From: Thermoplasmata archaeon
GTDB taxonomy: Archaea > Thermoplasmatota > E2 > DHVEG-1 > B8-G13
NCBI GenBank assembly: GCA_021162485.1
Contig: JAGGYP010000061.1
Coordinates: 1-18,318, forward strand
Direction: 5' to 3'
Length of the DNA stretch: 18,318 nucleotides
Below, in pieces: positions 7,920-15,166 of the stretch. The notes under the pieces are model-generated. The model saw nothing but the letters and a program-made list of their open reading frames with translations, made no database searches and was not told the DNA's origin. Positions within the stretch are counted from its first letter, which is position 1. Each line of letters begins with the position of its first letter. The position numbers and the translations under genes are program-made.

Positions 7920-8330
7920 ATGCGATATAGGTCATCAAAGCTTACCGTAGATGCGATAATCACAAAAAATGATAAAATACTCCTTATAAAACGCAGGAGG
8001 AAACCTTTTAAAGATTTTTGGGCTCTGCCAGGTGGTTTTGTAAACTATGGCGAAAAAGTTGAAGATGCTGTTATAAGAGAAGTCTTAGAAGAAACCAGTC
8101 TGGAATGTAGGATTGAAAAACTCCTGGGCGTGTATTCTGATCCAAATAGAGATCCTAGAGGGCATACTGTATCAATAGTATATCATCTGAAAATCATAAA
8201 AGGGGAACCAAGAGGAAATGATGATGCTTGTGATGCAAAGTTTTTTAATGTAAAAGATATACCTTCTCTACCTCTAGCATTTGATCACAAGAAGATAATA
8301 AATGATTATTTGAAATCTGAAAGGTGTTAA
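7920..8330 (+). CDS. NUDIX hydrolase (ADP-ribose pyrophosphatase-like)
   Basis: A 136-residue cytosolic hydrolase of nucleoside diphosphates linked to another moiety. The Nudix box runs from Gly39 to Leu61 (G-x5-E-x7-REVLEETSL). The metal-binding glutamates Glu54, Glu57 and Glu58 are present, but the usual glycine near the end of the box is Ser60. LLIKRRRKPFKDFWALPGG before the box and YSDPNRDPRGHTVSIVYHL after it resemble archaeal ADP-ribose pyrophosphatases, which makes ADP-ribose the best guess. The start has AAAGGTGG about 7 bases upstream. The stop codon is 2 bases before the TFS start, and the TFS ribosome-binding site lies inside this gene's last codons, so the two are probably co-transcribed and coupled. 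Confidence 0.88.
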   Translation: MRYRSSKLTVDAIITKNDKILLIKRRRKPFKDFWALPGGFVNYGEKVEDAVIREVLEETSLECRIEKLLGVYSDPNRDPRGHTVSIVYHLKIIKGEPRGNDDACDAKFFNVKDIPSLPLAFDHKKIINDYLKSERC

Positions 8331-8332
8331 GG

Positions 8333-8629
8333 ATGTTTTGTCCTAAATGTAAATCCCTGATGTATCCACAAGGTGATGAACTTGTTTGCAAAAACTGTGG
8401 ATATATAGAAAAGAAGAGGGGAAAAAAGATTGTGAAAACAAAAGGAAAGGAAAAAGAGCTTGCCATAATAGAAGAGAAGGTTGAGGTTTTACCAAAAACA
8501 AGGATTACCTGTCCAAAATGTGGAAACAAAGAAGCATATTGGATACTACGTCAGACAAGAGCGGCAGATGAACCGGAAACAAGAATATACATCTGCACAA
8601 AATGTGGATACAAATGGAGAGAATATTAG
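8333..8629 (+). CDS. tfs: transcription factor S (archaeal TFIIS/RPB9-like)
   Basis: A 98-residue RNA polymerase cleavage factor that helps stalled polymerase cut back and restart. It has an N-terminal zinc ribbon (Cys3/Cys6 and Cys19/Cys22), a basic, lysine-rich linker, and a C-terminal zinc ribbon with CPKC and CTKC pairs. Between the C-terminal pairs, QTRAADEPETR carries the Asp-Glu hairpin that works in the polymerase active site in TFIIS, so this is an active TFS and not an RPB9-only form. I chose ATG 8333 because AAGGTG (8321-8326) lies 6 bases upstream and homologues begin with MFCPKC. A GTG at 8324 would add only three residues. It lies between a NUDIX gene and PCNA; TFS next to PCNA is a recurring euryarchaeal arrangement. 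Confidence 0.95.
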   Translation: MFCPKCKSLMYPQGDELVCKNCGYIEKKRGKKIVKTKGKEKELAIIEEKVEVLPKTRITCPKCGNKEAYWILRQTRAADEPETRIYICTKCGYKWREY

Positions 8630-8639
8630 TTTAAACCGT

Positions 8640-8721
8640 CACAGTTATAAACACACATTATATTATTGTCCTAAATAAAAAAATTGGGGGACAAATTCTA
8701 GAATCAGAGGAGGAAAATCTC
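8640..8721 (+). promoter_or_regulatory. probable promoter and leader of PCNA
   Basis: TATA-like elements TTATAAAC (about 8645-8652) and ATTATATTATT (about 8658-8668) lie in the gap after TFS, and AGGAGG (8708-8713) sits 8 bases before the PCNA ATG. The gap of about 90 bases and its AT-rich boxes suggest that PCNA has its own promoter, although read-through from TFS is possible. Confidence 0.45.
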
Positions 8722-9459
8722 ATGTTTAACGCCAAAGTTAAAGCAGAGGTATTGAAAAATGTTATAGAAGCTGCTTCACCCTTGGTAAACGAGATTAAAC
8801 TAAATATAAAACCAGATGGAATTTCCTTTAGAGCAGTAGACTCAGCACATGTAGCTATGGTTGATCTCCATCTAAGCTCAAAGGCTTTCGAAGAATATAA
8901 GGCAGACGAAATGGAGCTTGGCATAGATCTAGACAAACTAAATGGGATATTGAGACTAGCATCTTCTAATGATATAGTATCTTTGGAATATGATGAAGAA
9001 ACTCACAGACTTGTTATCAAGATAGGAAATCTGGTGAGAAAAATTGGGTTGATTGATACTGCTGGAATGCCTGACCCAAAAGTACCCAATCTAAATCTTC
9101 CATCCAAGGTTATTCTCAAATCAAATGAGCTAAGCCAGGGAATAAAAGCATCTCAAGCAATATCTGATCATATTGCCTTATTAGTAGACTCAGATGGATT
9201 TGAACTATACGCGGAAGGAGATACAGATGTAGTAAATCTTAGATTACCAAAAGATCTATTATCTGAGCTCAATGCACCACAGAAATGTAAAAGTTTATTC
9301 TCAATAGATTACTTTAGCAGTATGATTAAACCTGTTAAAAGCGATGAAGAAGTGACCATATTCCTAGGAAATGATAACCCTATCAAGTTAGAATTTGATT
9401 TCGCTGATAAAAATGGACATGTTACATATCTACTAGCGCCAAGGATAGAATCCGAGTAG
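8722..9459 (+). CDS. pcn: DNA polymerase sliding clamp (PCNA)
   Basis: A 245-residue clamp subunit that forms a ring around DNA and tethers polymerase, ligase, FEN1 and other partners. The length is typical of archaeal PCNA (about 245-250). The N-terminus has KNVIEAASPLVNEIKLNI, then GISFRAVDSAHVAMVDLHL, both hallmarks of the family. The inter-domain connecting loop includes GMPDPKVPNLNLP (about 115-127), and the C-terminus ends in VTYLLAPRIESE, which forms part of the partner-binding surface. Only one PCNA gene is present here, so a homotrimer is expected if there is no second copy elsewhere. A strong AGGAGG precedes the ATG. Pop5 follows after 30 bases, so PCNA and Pop5 may share a transcript. 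Confidence 0.97.
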   Translation: MFNAKVKAEVLKNVIEAASPLVNEIKLNIKPDGISFRAVDSAHVAMVDLHLSSKAFEEYKADEMELGIDLDKLNGILRLASSNDIVSLEYDEETHRLVIKIGNLVRKIGLIDTAGMPDPKVPNLNLPSKVILKSNELSQGIKASQAISDHIALLVDSDGFELYAEGDTDVVNLRLPKDLLSELNAPQKCKSLFSIDYFSSMIKPVKSDEEVTIFLGNDNPIKLEFDFADKNGHVTYLLAPRIESE

Positions 9460-9489
9460 ATACAACATTTTTATCCTCAAAAAATAGGG

Positions 9490-9819
9490 GTGTCAAACAT
9501 AGTTAGAGGTAAAAATAGAAAGAGATACGTTGGGTTCAAAATTACAGGAGATAAAATTAATTTTTCAGAATTAGATAAAACCATAAAAGAAAAATGCAAA
9601 GAAAAACTAGGAAAAGAGCCTAGAGAGATTTACTTAAAATTGATCAAATTTAAAAACAATTATGGAATAATAAGATGTAAACACACTGAAAAGGAAAATA
9701 TTATAAAACTTCTTAGGTCAATTGAGAAAATTGGCAATAAAAGTGTTAAAATAGAAACTAGAGCCACATCTGGCACAATAAAGGCTCTAATAAGAAAACA
9801 TATGAAAGAAATATTTTAA
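9490..9819 (+). CDS. rnp2: RNase P protein component Pop5 (Rnp2)
   Basis: A 109-residue protein of the archaeal RNase P complex, which trims the 5' end of precursor tRNA. The pattern matches Pop5: a basic start then KRYVGFKI, a central LKLIKFKNNYGIIRCKHTE, and a C-terminal VKIETRATSGTIKALIRK. The SGTIKAL motif and the preceding strand are the most diagnostic parts. In RNase P, Pop5 pairs with Rpp30, which is not in this window. The start is GTG; no ATG fits upstream in frame. The Shine-Dalgarno is poor, while a TATA-like ATTTTTATCC at about 9465-9474 would suit a leaderless message. The gene lies 30 bases after PCNA. Confidence 0.82.
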   Translation: MSNIVRGKNRKRYVGFKITGDKINFSELDKTIKEKCKEKLGKEPREIYLKLIKFKNNYGIIRCKHTEKENIIKLLRSIEKIGNKSVKIETRATSGTIKALIRKHMKEIF

Positions 9820-9870
9820 ATAGAATTATACCTATATCCAAACAATAGGTAGTTAAGGGGGATAATTATT
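9810..9870 (+). promoter_or_regulatory. leader of the second C25 protease, with a small inverted repeat
   Basis: A TATA-like ATTTTAAATA (about 9812-9821) overlaps the end of the Pop5 gene. Downstream is an inverted repeat ACCTAT (9830-9835) / ATAGGT (9845-9850) with a 9-base gap, then AGGGGG (9856-9861), the ribosome-binding site for the GTG start at 9871. The repeat lies where a repressor or an RNA hairpin could act, but at 6 bp per arm it may be chance. Confidence 0.35.
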
Positions 9871-11685
9871 GTGAAAAAACATAGTATAGAGAAACTAATG
9901 GTTATAACGATCTTTGGCTTGTTCATGTTCTTAAATCTAATAACACCTGCTATAGCAATTGTAAAAACATCCATTGTTAATAGTTATGCGACCACTATCA
10001 AACATATTTGCATAGACAAAAGGTTTGATAAACCAATGGTTAAAAATGTTAACTCTAGATTGCACGTTGAAATAAGAAACATTAATACCTATGTTAAAAA
10101 GGTAAATAAACCATTGCTACCAGTTTATAGAAAAACCTATATCCTTCCTCTGGGAAGCAAAATTTTAGACATTAAATGTAAACACTCTCAAATAAATAGA
10201 ATAAAACTATCAGAAAAAATAGATATTTATAATGGTGGTAAATGGATTAAAACTGGAGAAGATGTTTTTCTTCCAGAGAAGGATACACTTGTTTATCCAA
10301 AAAATTGGTTCAATTACAAGTTAGGTGGAATGATAAAGGAGGGGAAACGTGTAACCATTTTAACACTGGAATTATATCCTGTAAGATACAATTCAAAAGA
10401 AAAATATATTGAATATGTTAATGAGATCAAAATTGATTTCATCTACAAAGAGGGTAGAACTAAAAACACTATTAGCAGTTATGATCTTCTCATAGTCTGC
10501 CCATCTAGCTTTATCTCTTATGCACAAAAGCTTGCGGAACATAAAAATTCACTTGATATAAAAACAAAAATTCTCAGTCTCAAGGAAATATACTCTGACT
10601 ATACAGGTTATGACAATGCAGAGAAGATAAAAGAGGCCATTAGAGAAGAAATCGAGGAAGATGACATAAAATATGTCTTATTGATAGGTAGCATTGATAA
10701 GTTACCTACAAGAGAAACCTGTATAATACAAAAATGGCGGAATCAGTATTGGAATGAAACAATATTATCTGATCTCTACTATGCTGATATCTATGATGCA
10801 AATGGTAGTTTCTGCAGCTGGGATTCAAATGGTAATGGAAAATATGGTGAAAGATTTTATGGTGTAAACGGGGTAAACGATACCGTGGATCTTTATCCAG
10901 ATGTATACGTTGGTAGACTAGCTTGTAAAAATGTATTCGAGGTTAAGACTGTAGTGGATAAAATCATAAATTACGAAAAAAAGGCTAGGAATGGAAATTG
11001 GTTCAAACGTTTACTTGTGATAGGTGGCGATACTTTTCCAGGATGGGGTGTGGTGGAAGGAGAGTTTGTTACAGAAAAAACAATGCAAATATTATCAGAT
11101 TTTAATCCTACCAAACTCTGGGCTTCATTAGGAAATCTCAACGCACTAAATATCCAAAAAGAGTTTAACAAGGGTTATGGTTTTGTTCATTACTCTGGAC
11201 ATGGATTTGAATATGGATTTGCCACGCATCCTATAGGCAGTGATGAATGGATTGGGAATTATTACACCCCTTATGCTGCGGCTTTGTTAAATGGTTATAA
11301 GTTACCTGTTATGTTTTTTGATGCTTGCCTAACTGCAAAGCTTGATTTTAACTCATCAGATCTAAGAGGATACGGCATCCCTATACCATTTGACATAACC
11401 TTTCCATGTTTTGCATGGTTTTTAGTTAAAAAACCCATGGGTGGAGCAATAGCTACTATTGGTGCTACTAGAGTAGCCTTTACCCATGTAAGCTCTACTG
11501 GCGTTCACGCTGGAGCAAGTCGCCTGGCTTTAGACTTCTTTAGCTCCTATCATAATACTACAATGCTTGGTGAAATGTTTGCAGAAGCACAAATTAAATA
11601 TCTAGAAAATGTTGGAAGAGACTATTACACATTAGAGGAATTCATACTATTAGGAGATCCCTCTCTAAAAGTTGGCGGCTATTAA
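9871..11685 (+). CDS. secreted C25 (gingipain-like) cysteine protease, copy 2
   Basis: A 604-residue exported cysteine protease, paralogous to the one at 1304-3199. Residues 1-29 form a signal peptide with a long hydrophobic core ending in PAIAI. The pro-region shares KPLLPVYRKTY (about 80-90) with copy 1. The peptidase domain opens with SYDLLIVCPSSF at about 203-214. The dyad is His444 in YSGHGFE and Cys486 in FFDACLTAK, both intact. An acidic WDSNGNGKYGE loop at about 317-327 mirrors the possible calcium loop of copy 1. The C-terminus is GDPSLKVGGY, again with no anchor. The two copies differ around the catalytic cysteine (GGCHN versus DACLT), so they may cut different bonds. The GTG start follows AGGGGG by 9 bases. 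A tRNA-Asn gene follows. Confidence 0.88.
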   Translation: MKKHSIEKLMVITIFGLFMFLNLITPAIAIVKTSIVNSYATTIKHICIDKRFDKPMVKNVNSRLHVEIRNINTYVKKVNKPLLPVYRKTYILPLGSKILDIKCKHSQINRIKLSEKIDIYNGGKWIKTGEDVFLPEKDTLVYPKNWFNYKLGGMIKEGKRVTILTLELYPVRYNSKEKYIEYVNEIKIDFIYKEGRTKNTISSYDLLIVCPSSFISYAQKLAEHKNSLDIKTKILSLKEIYSDYTGYDNAEKIKEAIREEIEEDDIKYVLLIGSIDKLPTRETCIIQKWRNQYWNETILSDLYYADIYDANGSFCSWDSNGNGKYGERFYGVNGVNDTVDLYPDVYVGRLACKNVFEVKTVVDKIINYEKKARNGNWFKRLLVIGGDTFPGWGVVEGEFVTEKTMQILSDFNPTKLWASLGNLNALNIQKEFNKGYGFVHYSGHGFEYGFATHPIGSDEWIGNYYTPYAAALLNGYKLPVMFFDACLTAKLDFNSSDLRGYGIPIPFDITFPCFAWFLVKKPMGGAIATIGATRVAFTHVSSTGVHAGASRLALDFFSSYHNTTMLGEMFAEAQIKYLENVGRDYYTLEEFILLGDPSLKVGGY

Positions 11686-11712
11686 TTTTTAAAAAACACT
11701 AAAATAGGTAAT

Positions 11713-11721
11713 CTTTTATTT
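11713..11721 (+). promoter_or_regulatory. TATA box of tRNA-Asn
   Basis: CTTTTATTT lies 24-32 bp before the first base of the mature tRNA, the distance expected for an archaeal TATA box. Transcription would then start close to the tRNA 5' end. Confidence 0.4.
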
Positions 11722-11744
11722 CAAGAAAATATTTGTAACAGTAT

Positions 11745-11817
11745 GCCGCCGTAGCTCAGTTGGTAGAGCACTCGGCTGTTAACCGAGTGGTCGCCGGTTC
11801 GAGTCCGGCCGGCGGCG
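11745..11817 (+). tRNA. tRNA-Asn (anticodon GTT)
   Basis: A full cloverleaf of 73 bases. The acceptor stem is GCCGCCG (11745-11751) with CGGCGGC (11810-11816), discriminator G at 11817. The D arm is 11754-11769 with 4-bp stem GCTC/GAGC. The anticodon arm is 11771-11787, stem CTCGG/CCGAG, loop CTGTTAA, with anticodon GTT at 11778-11780 reading Asn codons AAC/AAU. The T arm is 11793-11809, stem GCCGG/CCGGC, loop TTCGAGT. All stems are perfectly paired and strongly GC-rich against the AT-rich surroundings, which suggests growth at raised temperature or simple structural constraint. CCA is not encoded and no intron is present. Confidence 0.97.
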
Positions 11818-11845
11818 TCTGATATCTTACACCAAAAAGTACTAG

Positions 11846-11917
11846 TTTTATAAAAAATTATATAAAACAAAAATTGATTTGTTTTTACTGGAAATACTTA
11901 TCCACAGAGGGAAAAAG
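11846..11917 (+). promoter_or_regulatory. promoter and leader of the uncharacterised gene at 11918
   Basis: Two TATA-like boxes, TTTTATAAA (11846-11854) and TTATATAAAAC (11858-11868), lie downstream of the tRNA. GAGGG at about 11907-11911 is a reasonable ribosome-binding site for ATG 11918. The arrangement suggests transcription separate from the tRNA. Confidence 0.4.
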
Positions 11918-12820
11918 ATGGGATGCGAAGAAATTCAAACAAATGTTAAACTGGATTATATACAAGATTTTGAAATGATTTTTAGTAGAATGAAAATAGA
12001 CCGTCCAAGAGAAGCAGCTGCCTATTATGTGATACTTGTGGTAGACAACCCAAGAGAGTTTTCTGATTTTCTAAGAGTGGCTGAACCCCTGGTTAATATA
12101 ACAAGGAGACCGTTGGAGGCAGGTAGAGCATCTCTGCTAAAAAATGGGATAATAGCAGAGGTTCTCTTTACAAGCGAGGAAGAAGAGGAAAAATTTGGCA
12201 GAGAAAGTTACCTACCTGTGCCACCCCAGGTTATATGGGATGATGTTAAGGATGATGTAAAAACAGTTATAAACGAGGATACCTACAATATGGTTCAGAG
12301 ACACGTAGCAGAGATAAACAAGGCATATGATGAAAATTTCAAAACATATGGTATAAAAATAAAAAGAAATGGCAATGTCACACTTAGATACTCTGACAAA
12401 TGGATGATATACATGATGCTAAAAAATTGTTTGGAGAAAAAAAAGCAGCTCTACCTTCAAGTTGGCGGTGAAAGACTTCTAGACAGCCCATTTTTAAAAT
12501 ATCTTGAAAAGTTCATAGAACTTGAATCAAAGGTAAAACTAATAATTGACTCTAAAGACAACTTGGATAATGCGAAAAAACTTTTAGAAAGATATGGTGA
12601 CAAACTTGAAATCAAATATTTCCCAGATGAAACATTTGGGACAATGAGAAACTATATTCTTGGAAAAGAACTAGCGATCAATGGTATAAAGATACTAAAT
12701 CCAAAAGAGGATTCCGAGCCAGTATACGTGGGGACAGCATATGTTGATTTAGAAAACGTAGAAACTCTGAAGGATACATTCGAAGGGCTTTGGAAACTTG
12801 CAAAACCCATACAAAAATAA
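11918..12820 (+). CDS. uncharacterised protein, possible TrmB/PLD-like C-terminal domain
   Basis: A 300-residue soluble protein that I do not firmly recognise. It has no signal peptide, membrane segment or CxxC motif. The N-terminal half is mixed alpha/beta with DRPREAAAYYVILVVDNP and a Glu-rich TSEEEEEKFG turn. The C-terminal half (about 155-300) has a strand-rich run KQLYLQVGGERLL and VKLIIDSKDNLD, and ends with EPVYVGTAYVDLENVETL and FEGLWKLAKP. The final pattern resembles the phospholipase-D-like sensor half of archaeal TrmB-type regulators, but no typical N-terminal winged helix is evident, so this comparison is weak. ATG 11918 is preferred because of GAGGG upstream; TTG 11879 is an unlikely earlier start. 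The thioredoxin-CcdA gene starts 15 bases after its stop and may be co-transcribed. Confidence 0.55.
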   Translation: MGCEEIQTNVKLDYIQDFEMIFSRMKIDRPREAAAYYVILVVDNPREFSDFLRVAEPLVNITRRPLEAGRASLLKNGIIAEVLFTSEEEEEKFGRESYLPVPPQVIWDDVKDDVKTVINEDTYNMVQRHVAEINKAYDENFKTYGIKIKRNGNVTLRYSDKWMIYMMLKNCLEKKKQLYLQVGGERLLDSPFLKYLEKFIELESKVKLIIDSKDNLDNAKKLLERYGDKLEIKYFPDETFGTMRNYILGKELAINGIKILNPKEDSEPVYVGTAYVDLENVETLKDTFEGLWKLAKPIQK

Positions 12821-12835
12821 AATATAGTGTTAACC

Positions 12836-14056
12836 ATGAAAAAATACGTGATTATACTACTAGCAACTACTTTGATGGTTATTTTTTTAGCTGAAACAAC
12901 TCTGGCAGAGAGTAAAATCTATCTAGAATATTTCTACAGTGAAGGATGTCCAACCTGTGCAACTAAAACACCTATAATTGATCAAATAGAGCTACAGTAT
13001 AGGGGGAAGATCATAGTAAAAAGATACGATATCAGTCAAAGTGATAACTATAAGAGATGGATCTCATATGGTTTCTATGATATTCCATCGGTGGTGATAA
13101 ACAATGAAACAAAGATTCCAAATGAAAAACTTAACAAAACAAACTTGGAGAATATCATCATTTCATACCTATCAGGGGAAGGGTTCAATGTAACAAAAAA
13201 TAATAACACACTAAATGTGCCCATATTTGGAGAAATAAACACTAAAAAGGTATCACTTACCCTATTGACCATAGTATTTGGCGGGCTTGACAGCTTTAAC
13301 CCATGTGCATTCTTTGTCCTATTAGTCTTATTAAACCTGCTATTGTATGCAAATTCTAAACGAAGAATGCTCCTGATAGGCAGCATCTTTGTTTTCTTCT
13401 CAGGTTTCATCTATTTCCTATTTATGCTAGCATTATTTGGAGTATTCTATGGAATTTTTCTAATCACAGAGCAACATTCGATCATATCAATAGTTGTAGG
13501 TTCTATTGCCTTGATTATAGGAGGGTTAAATGTTAAGGATTTCTTCTATTTTAAAAAAGGACCCAGTGCTAGTATCCCAAACAGCAAAAAACAAAAGTTG
13601 TTTAAAAGAATGAGAAAGATTGTAAATATATCCTATCTCCCATACATGATAATAGGTACTATAGCTCTCGCGGTTTTTGCAAATACCTATGAATTGTTTT
13701 GCACAATGATGCTCCCTGTGATCTACACGAGCGAGGTTTTACCAATATATGGACTATCAATCCACAATATACAATCTTATCTTTACATACTGCTTTATAA
13801 CATAGTATATGTTATACCGTTGATGACAATTGTTGCCTTTTTTATAATAACCTTAGGGAAAAAGAAGTTAACAGAATGGCAGGGTAGGGTTCTTAAACTT
13901 CTATCAGGTAACATGATGATATCCCTTGGTTTGATATTATTAATAAAACCCAGTATGTTAAGCAACATAACCATCACAATCACGATATTAACAATTGTTA
14001 TAATTGCAACACTAACCATGTCCATGGGATTAAAAAGATTGGAGCAAAAGAGTTAA
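12836..14056 (+). CDS. thioredoxin-CcdA fusion membrane protein (DsbD-like electron carrier)
   Basis: A 406-residue membrane protein predicted to pass reducing power across the membrane to exported proteins. Residues 4-19 are a signal or first membrane helix. Residues about 25-115 form an external thioredoxin-like domain with Cys38/Cys41 in GCPTC and a cis-proline in DIPSV (Pro84). From about 140 comes a CcdA/DsbD-type membrane domain of about six helices. It has the paired redox cysteines expected in that family: Cys157 in SFNPCAFF and Cys289 in YELFCTMMLP. In bacterial DsbD the thioredoxin domain is C-terminal to the membrane part; here it is N-terminal. ATG 12836 is favoured; no Shine-Dalgarno is visible. 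It converges, with a 6-base gap, on a TlpA-like lipoprotein that could be its redox partner. Confidence 0.85.
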   Translation: MKKYVIILLATTLMVIFLAETTLAESKIYLEYFYSEGCPTCATKTPIIDQIELQYRGKIIVKRYDISQSDNYKRWISYGFYDIPSVVINNETKIPNEKLNKTNLENIIISYLSGEGFNVTKNNNTLNVPIFGEINTKKVSLTLLTIVFGGLDSFNPCAFFVLLVLLNLLLYANSKRRMLLIGSIFVFFSGFIYFLFMLALFGVFYGIFLITEQHSIISIVVGSIALIIGGLNVKDFFYFKKGPSASIPNSKKQKLFKRMRKIVNISYLPYMIIGTIALAVFANTYELFCTMMLPVIYTSEVLPIYGLSIHNIQSYLYILLYNIVYVIPLMTIVAFFIITLGKKKLTEWQGRVLKLLSGNMMISLGLILLIKPSMLSNITITITILTIVIIATLTMSMGLKRLEQKS

Positions 14057-14062
14057 AAAAGA

Positions 14063-15166
14063 CTAGGTTAAAAGCTTGTCTAACTCAGAAGTTATCTTCT
14101 CCGCCCCAACAAAACCACCGTTACTAAATGATATCAAACCTTCTTTATCTATTATAAACAATTTAGGCAGACTAATGTAGAAAAACGGAGAAGGTTGCAT
14201 GTCCAACTTTGTCTCTATAAACTTTTCTGTAACCTTTGTCTTAGATGTATCTAATGCAAACAACCAATCCGCGCCTATTTCCTCCTTAATCTTTGTAACA
14301 TTTTCTATCGTATCAGCATAGGGATCAAACGATTGCACAAATATAGACATTATTATGACATCTTCTCCATACTTATCTGATATGTTTTTAAGCTCGTTTA
14401 ACTGTGATTTACAAAATACACAGCTTACAGAGGAAAAATCAAGGATTACAATTTTTCCCCTATAATCTGATAAAGTGAAATTATTTCCATCAATGGTTTC
14501 TATTGTGAAATCAGGTGCTTCTTTTTTAGACTCTATCTCTATATAAACAGGTTGAGACCAATTGCTCTCGGCGCCTTTAGCATCTTTTGCTTTGGCTCTA
14601 ACAGTATAATTCCCTGGTTGAGTCCAAGAATGATCAAAACCAGCGTTTTCTCCACTTTTAAACAGATGAGACGTCCAACCTGTATGATTTCCATCTCCCC
14701 AATCAATATAATAAGAGATTTTATCTCCTTCTGGATCTGTAGAATTTATTTTAAAAAGATAAAAAAGATATGTTCTTCTCTTCACTCCGATATTGAACGC
14801 TAGTTTTGGAGTTTCTGGTGGGTTATTTGGAGATGTTGATATCCTAATTTTTTTCGAAATTGTCTCTACAGAGCCATCGGTCTTCCAAGCTTTTAAAACA
14901 ACAGTATAATTTCCATCTTTACTATACTGGTGTTTTGGGTTTTGCTCTGTACTAGTATTTCCATCTCCAAAATCCCAAAGCCATGCAGAAATTAAATTTT
15001 TAGCATTTGGATAAATAGCAACGAATTGTATTTCATCATAAGTTGTTGGATTAGTAGGTGCAAAATCAAAATTTAACTTAGCTGCCTCCTGTACGCAGCC
15101 TGTCGAGGATATCAGAATTACAATCGTAAACATGGCTACTAATCTCAATCCCATATTGTCTAACAT
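14063..15166 (-). CDS. PKD-PKD-TlpA/thioredoxin lipoprotein
   Basis: A 367-residue envelope protein. A hydrophobic leader ends in SSTGC, a lipobox-like site with Cys24 as the likely lipid anchor. Two PKD-type beta-sandwich domains follow: the first around 33-110 with WDFGDGNTS (64-72), the second around 120-212 with DWGDGNHTGW (155-164). The C-terminal third (217-367) is a TlpA/AhpC-like thioredoxin domain starting APDFTIETIDG, with redox Cys249/Cys252 in SSVSCVFC and a later PKLFIIDKEG strand. It probably reduces or exchanges disulfides in proteins outside the cell membrane, with the PKD domains as spacers or as contacts to the surface layer. GGAGG lies 9-10 bases before ATG 15166. The convergent Trx-CcdA gene is a plausible electron source. 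Confidence 0.85.
   Translation of the reverse strand: MLDNMGLRLVAMFTIVILISSTGCVQEAAKLNFDFAPTNPTTYDEIQFVAIYPNAKNLISAWLWDFGDGNTSTEQNPKHQYSKDGNYTVVLKAWKTDGSVETISKKIRISTSPNNPPETPKLAFNIGVKRRTYLFYLFKINSTDPEGDKISYYIDWGDGNHTGWTSHLFKSGENAGFDHSWTQPGNYTVRAKAKDAKGAESNWSQPVYIEIESKKEAPDFTIETIDGNNFTLSDYRGKIVILDFSSVSCVFCKSQLNELKNISDKYGEDVIIMSIFVQSFDPYADTIENVTKIKEEIGADWLFALDTSKTKVTEKFIETKLDMQPSPFFYISLPKLFIIDKEGLISFSNGGFVGAEKITSELDKLLT

Noticed and set aside
8245..8529. Minus-strand open frame covering TFS
   Set aside because: TFS on the other strand has both zinc ribbons and the Asp-Glu hairpin, so this frame is a shadow.
11745..11817. tRNA-Asn as an integration site for a mobile element
   Set aside because: No integrase, direct repeat of the tRNA 3' end or foreign-looking block is seen beside it.
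11879..11917. TTG 11879 as start of the uncharacterised gene
   Set aside because: ATG 11918 has a GAGGG ribosome site, while TTG 11879 is a rare start with no such site and lies only about 11 bp from a TATA-like box.
12827..12836. GTG 12827 as start of the Trx-CcdA gene
   Set aside because: It would add only three residues before the MKKY signal-peptide start and has no ribosome site.
13075..13410. A 111-codon minus-strand open frame inside the Trx-CcdA gene
   Set aside because: It is the complement of hydrophobic membrane-helix codons in a clear family member; its sequence shows no family features.
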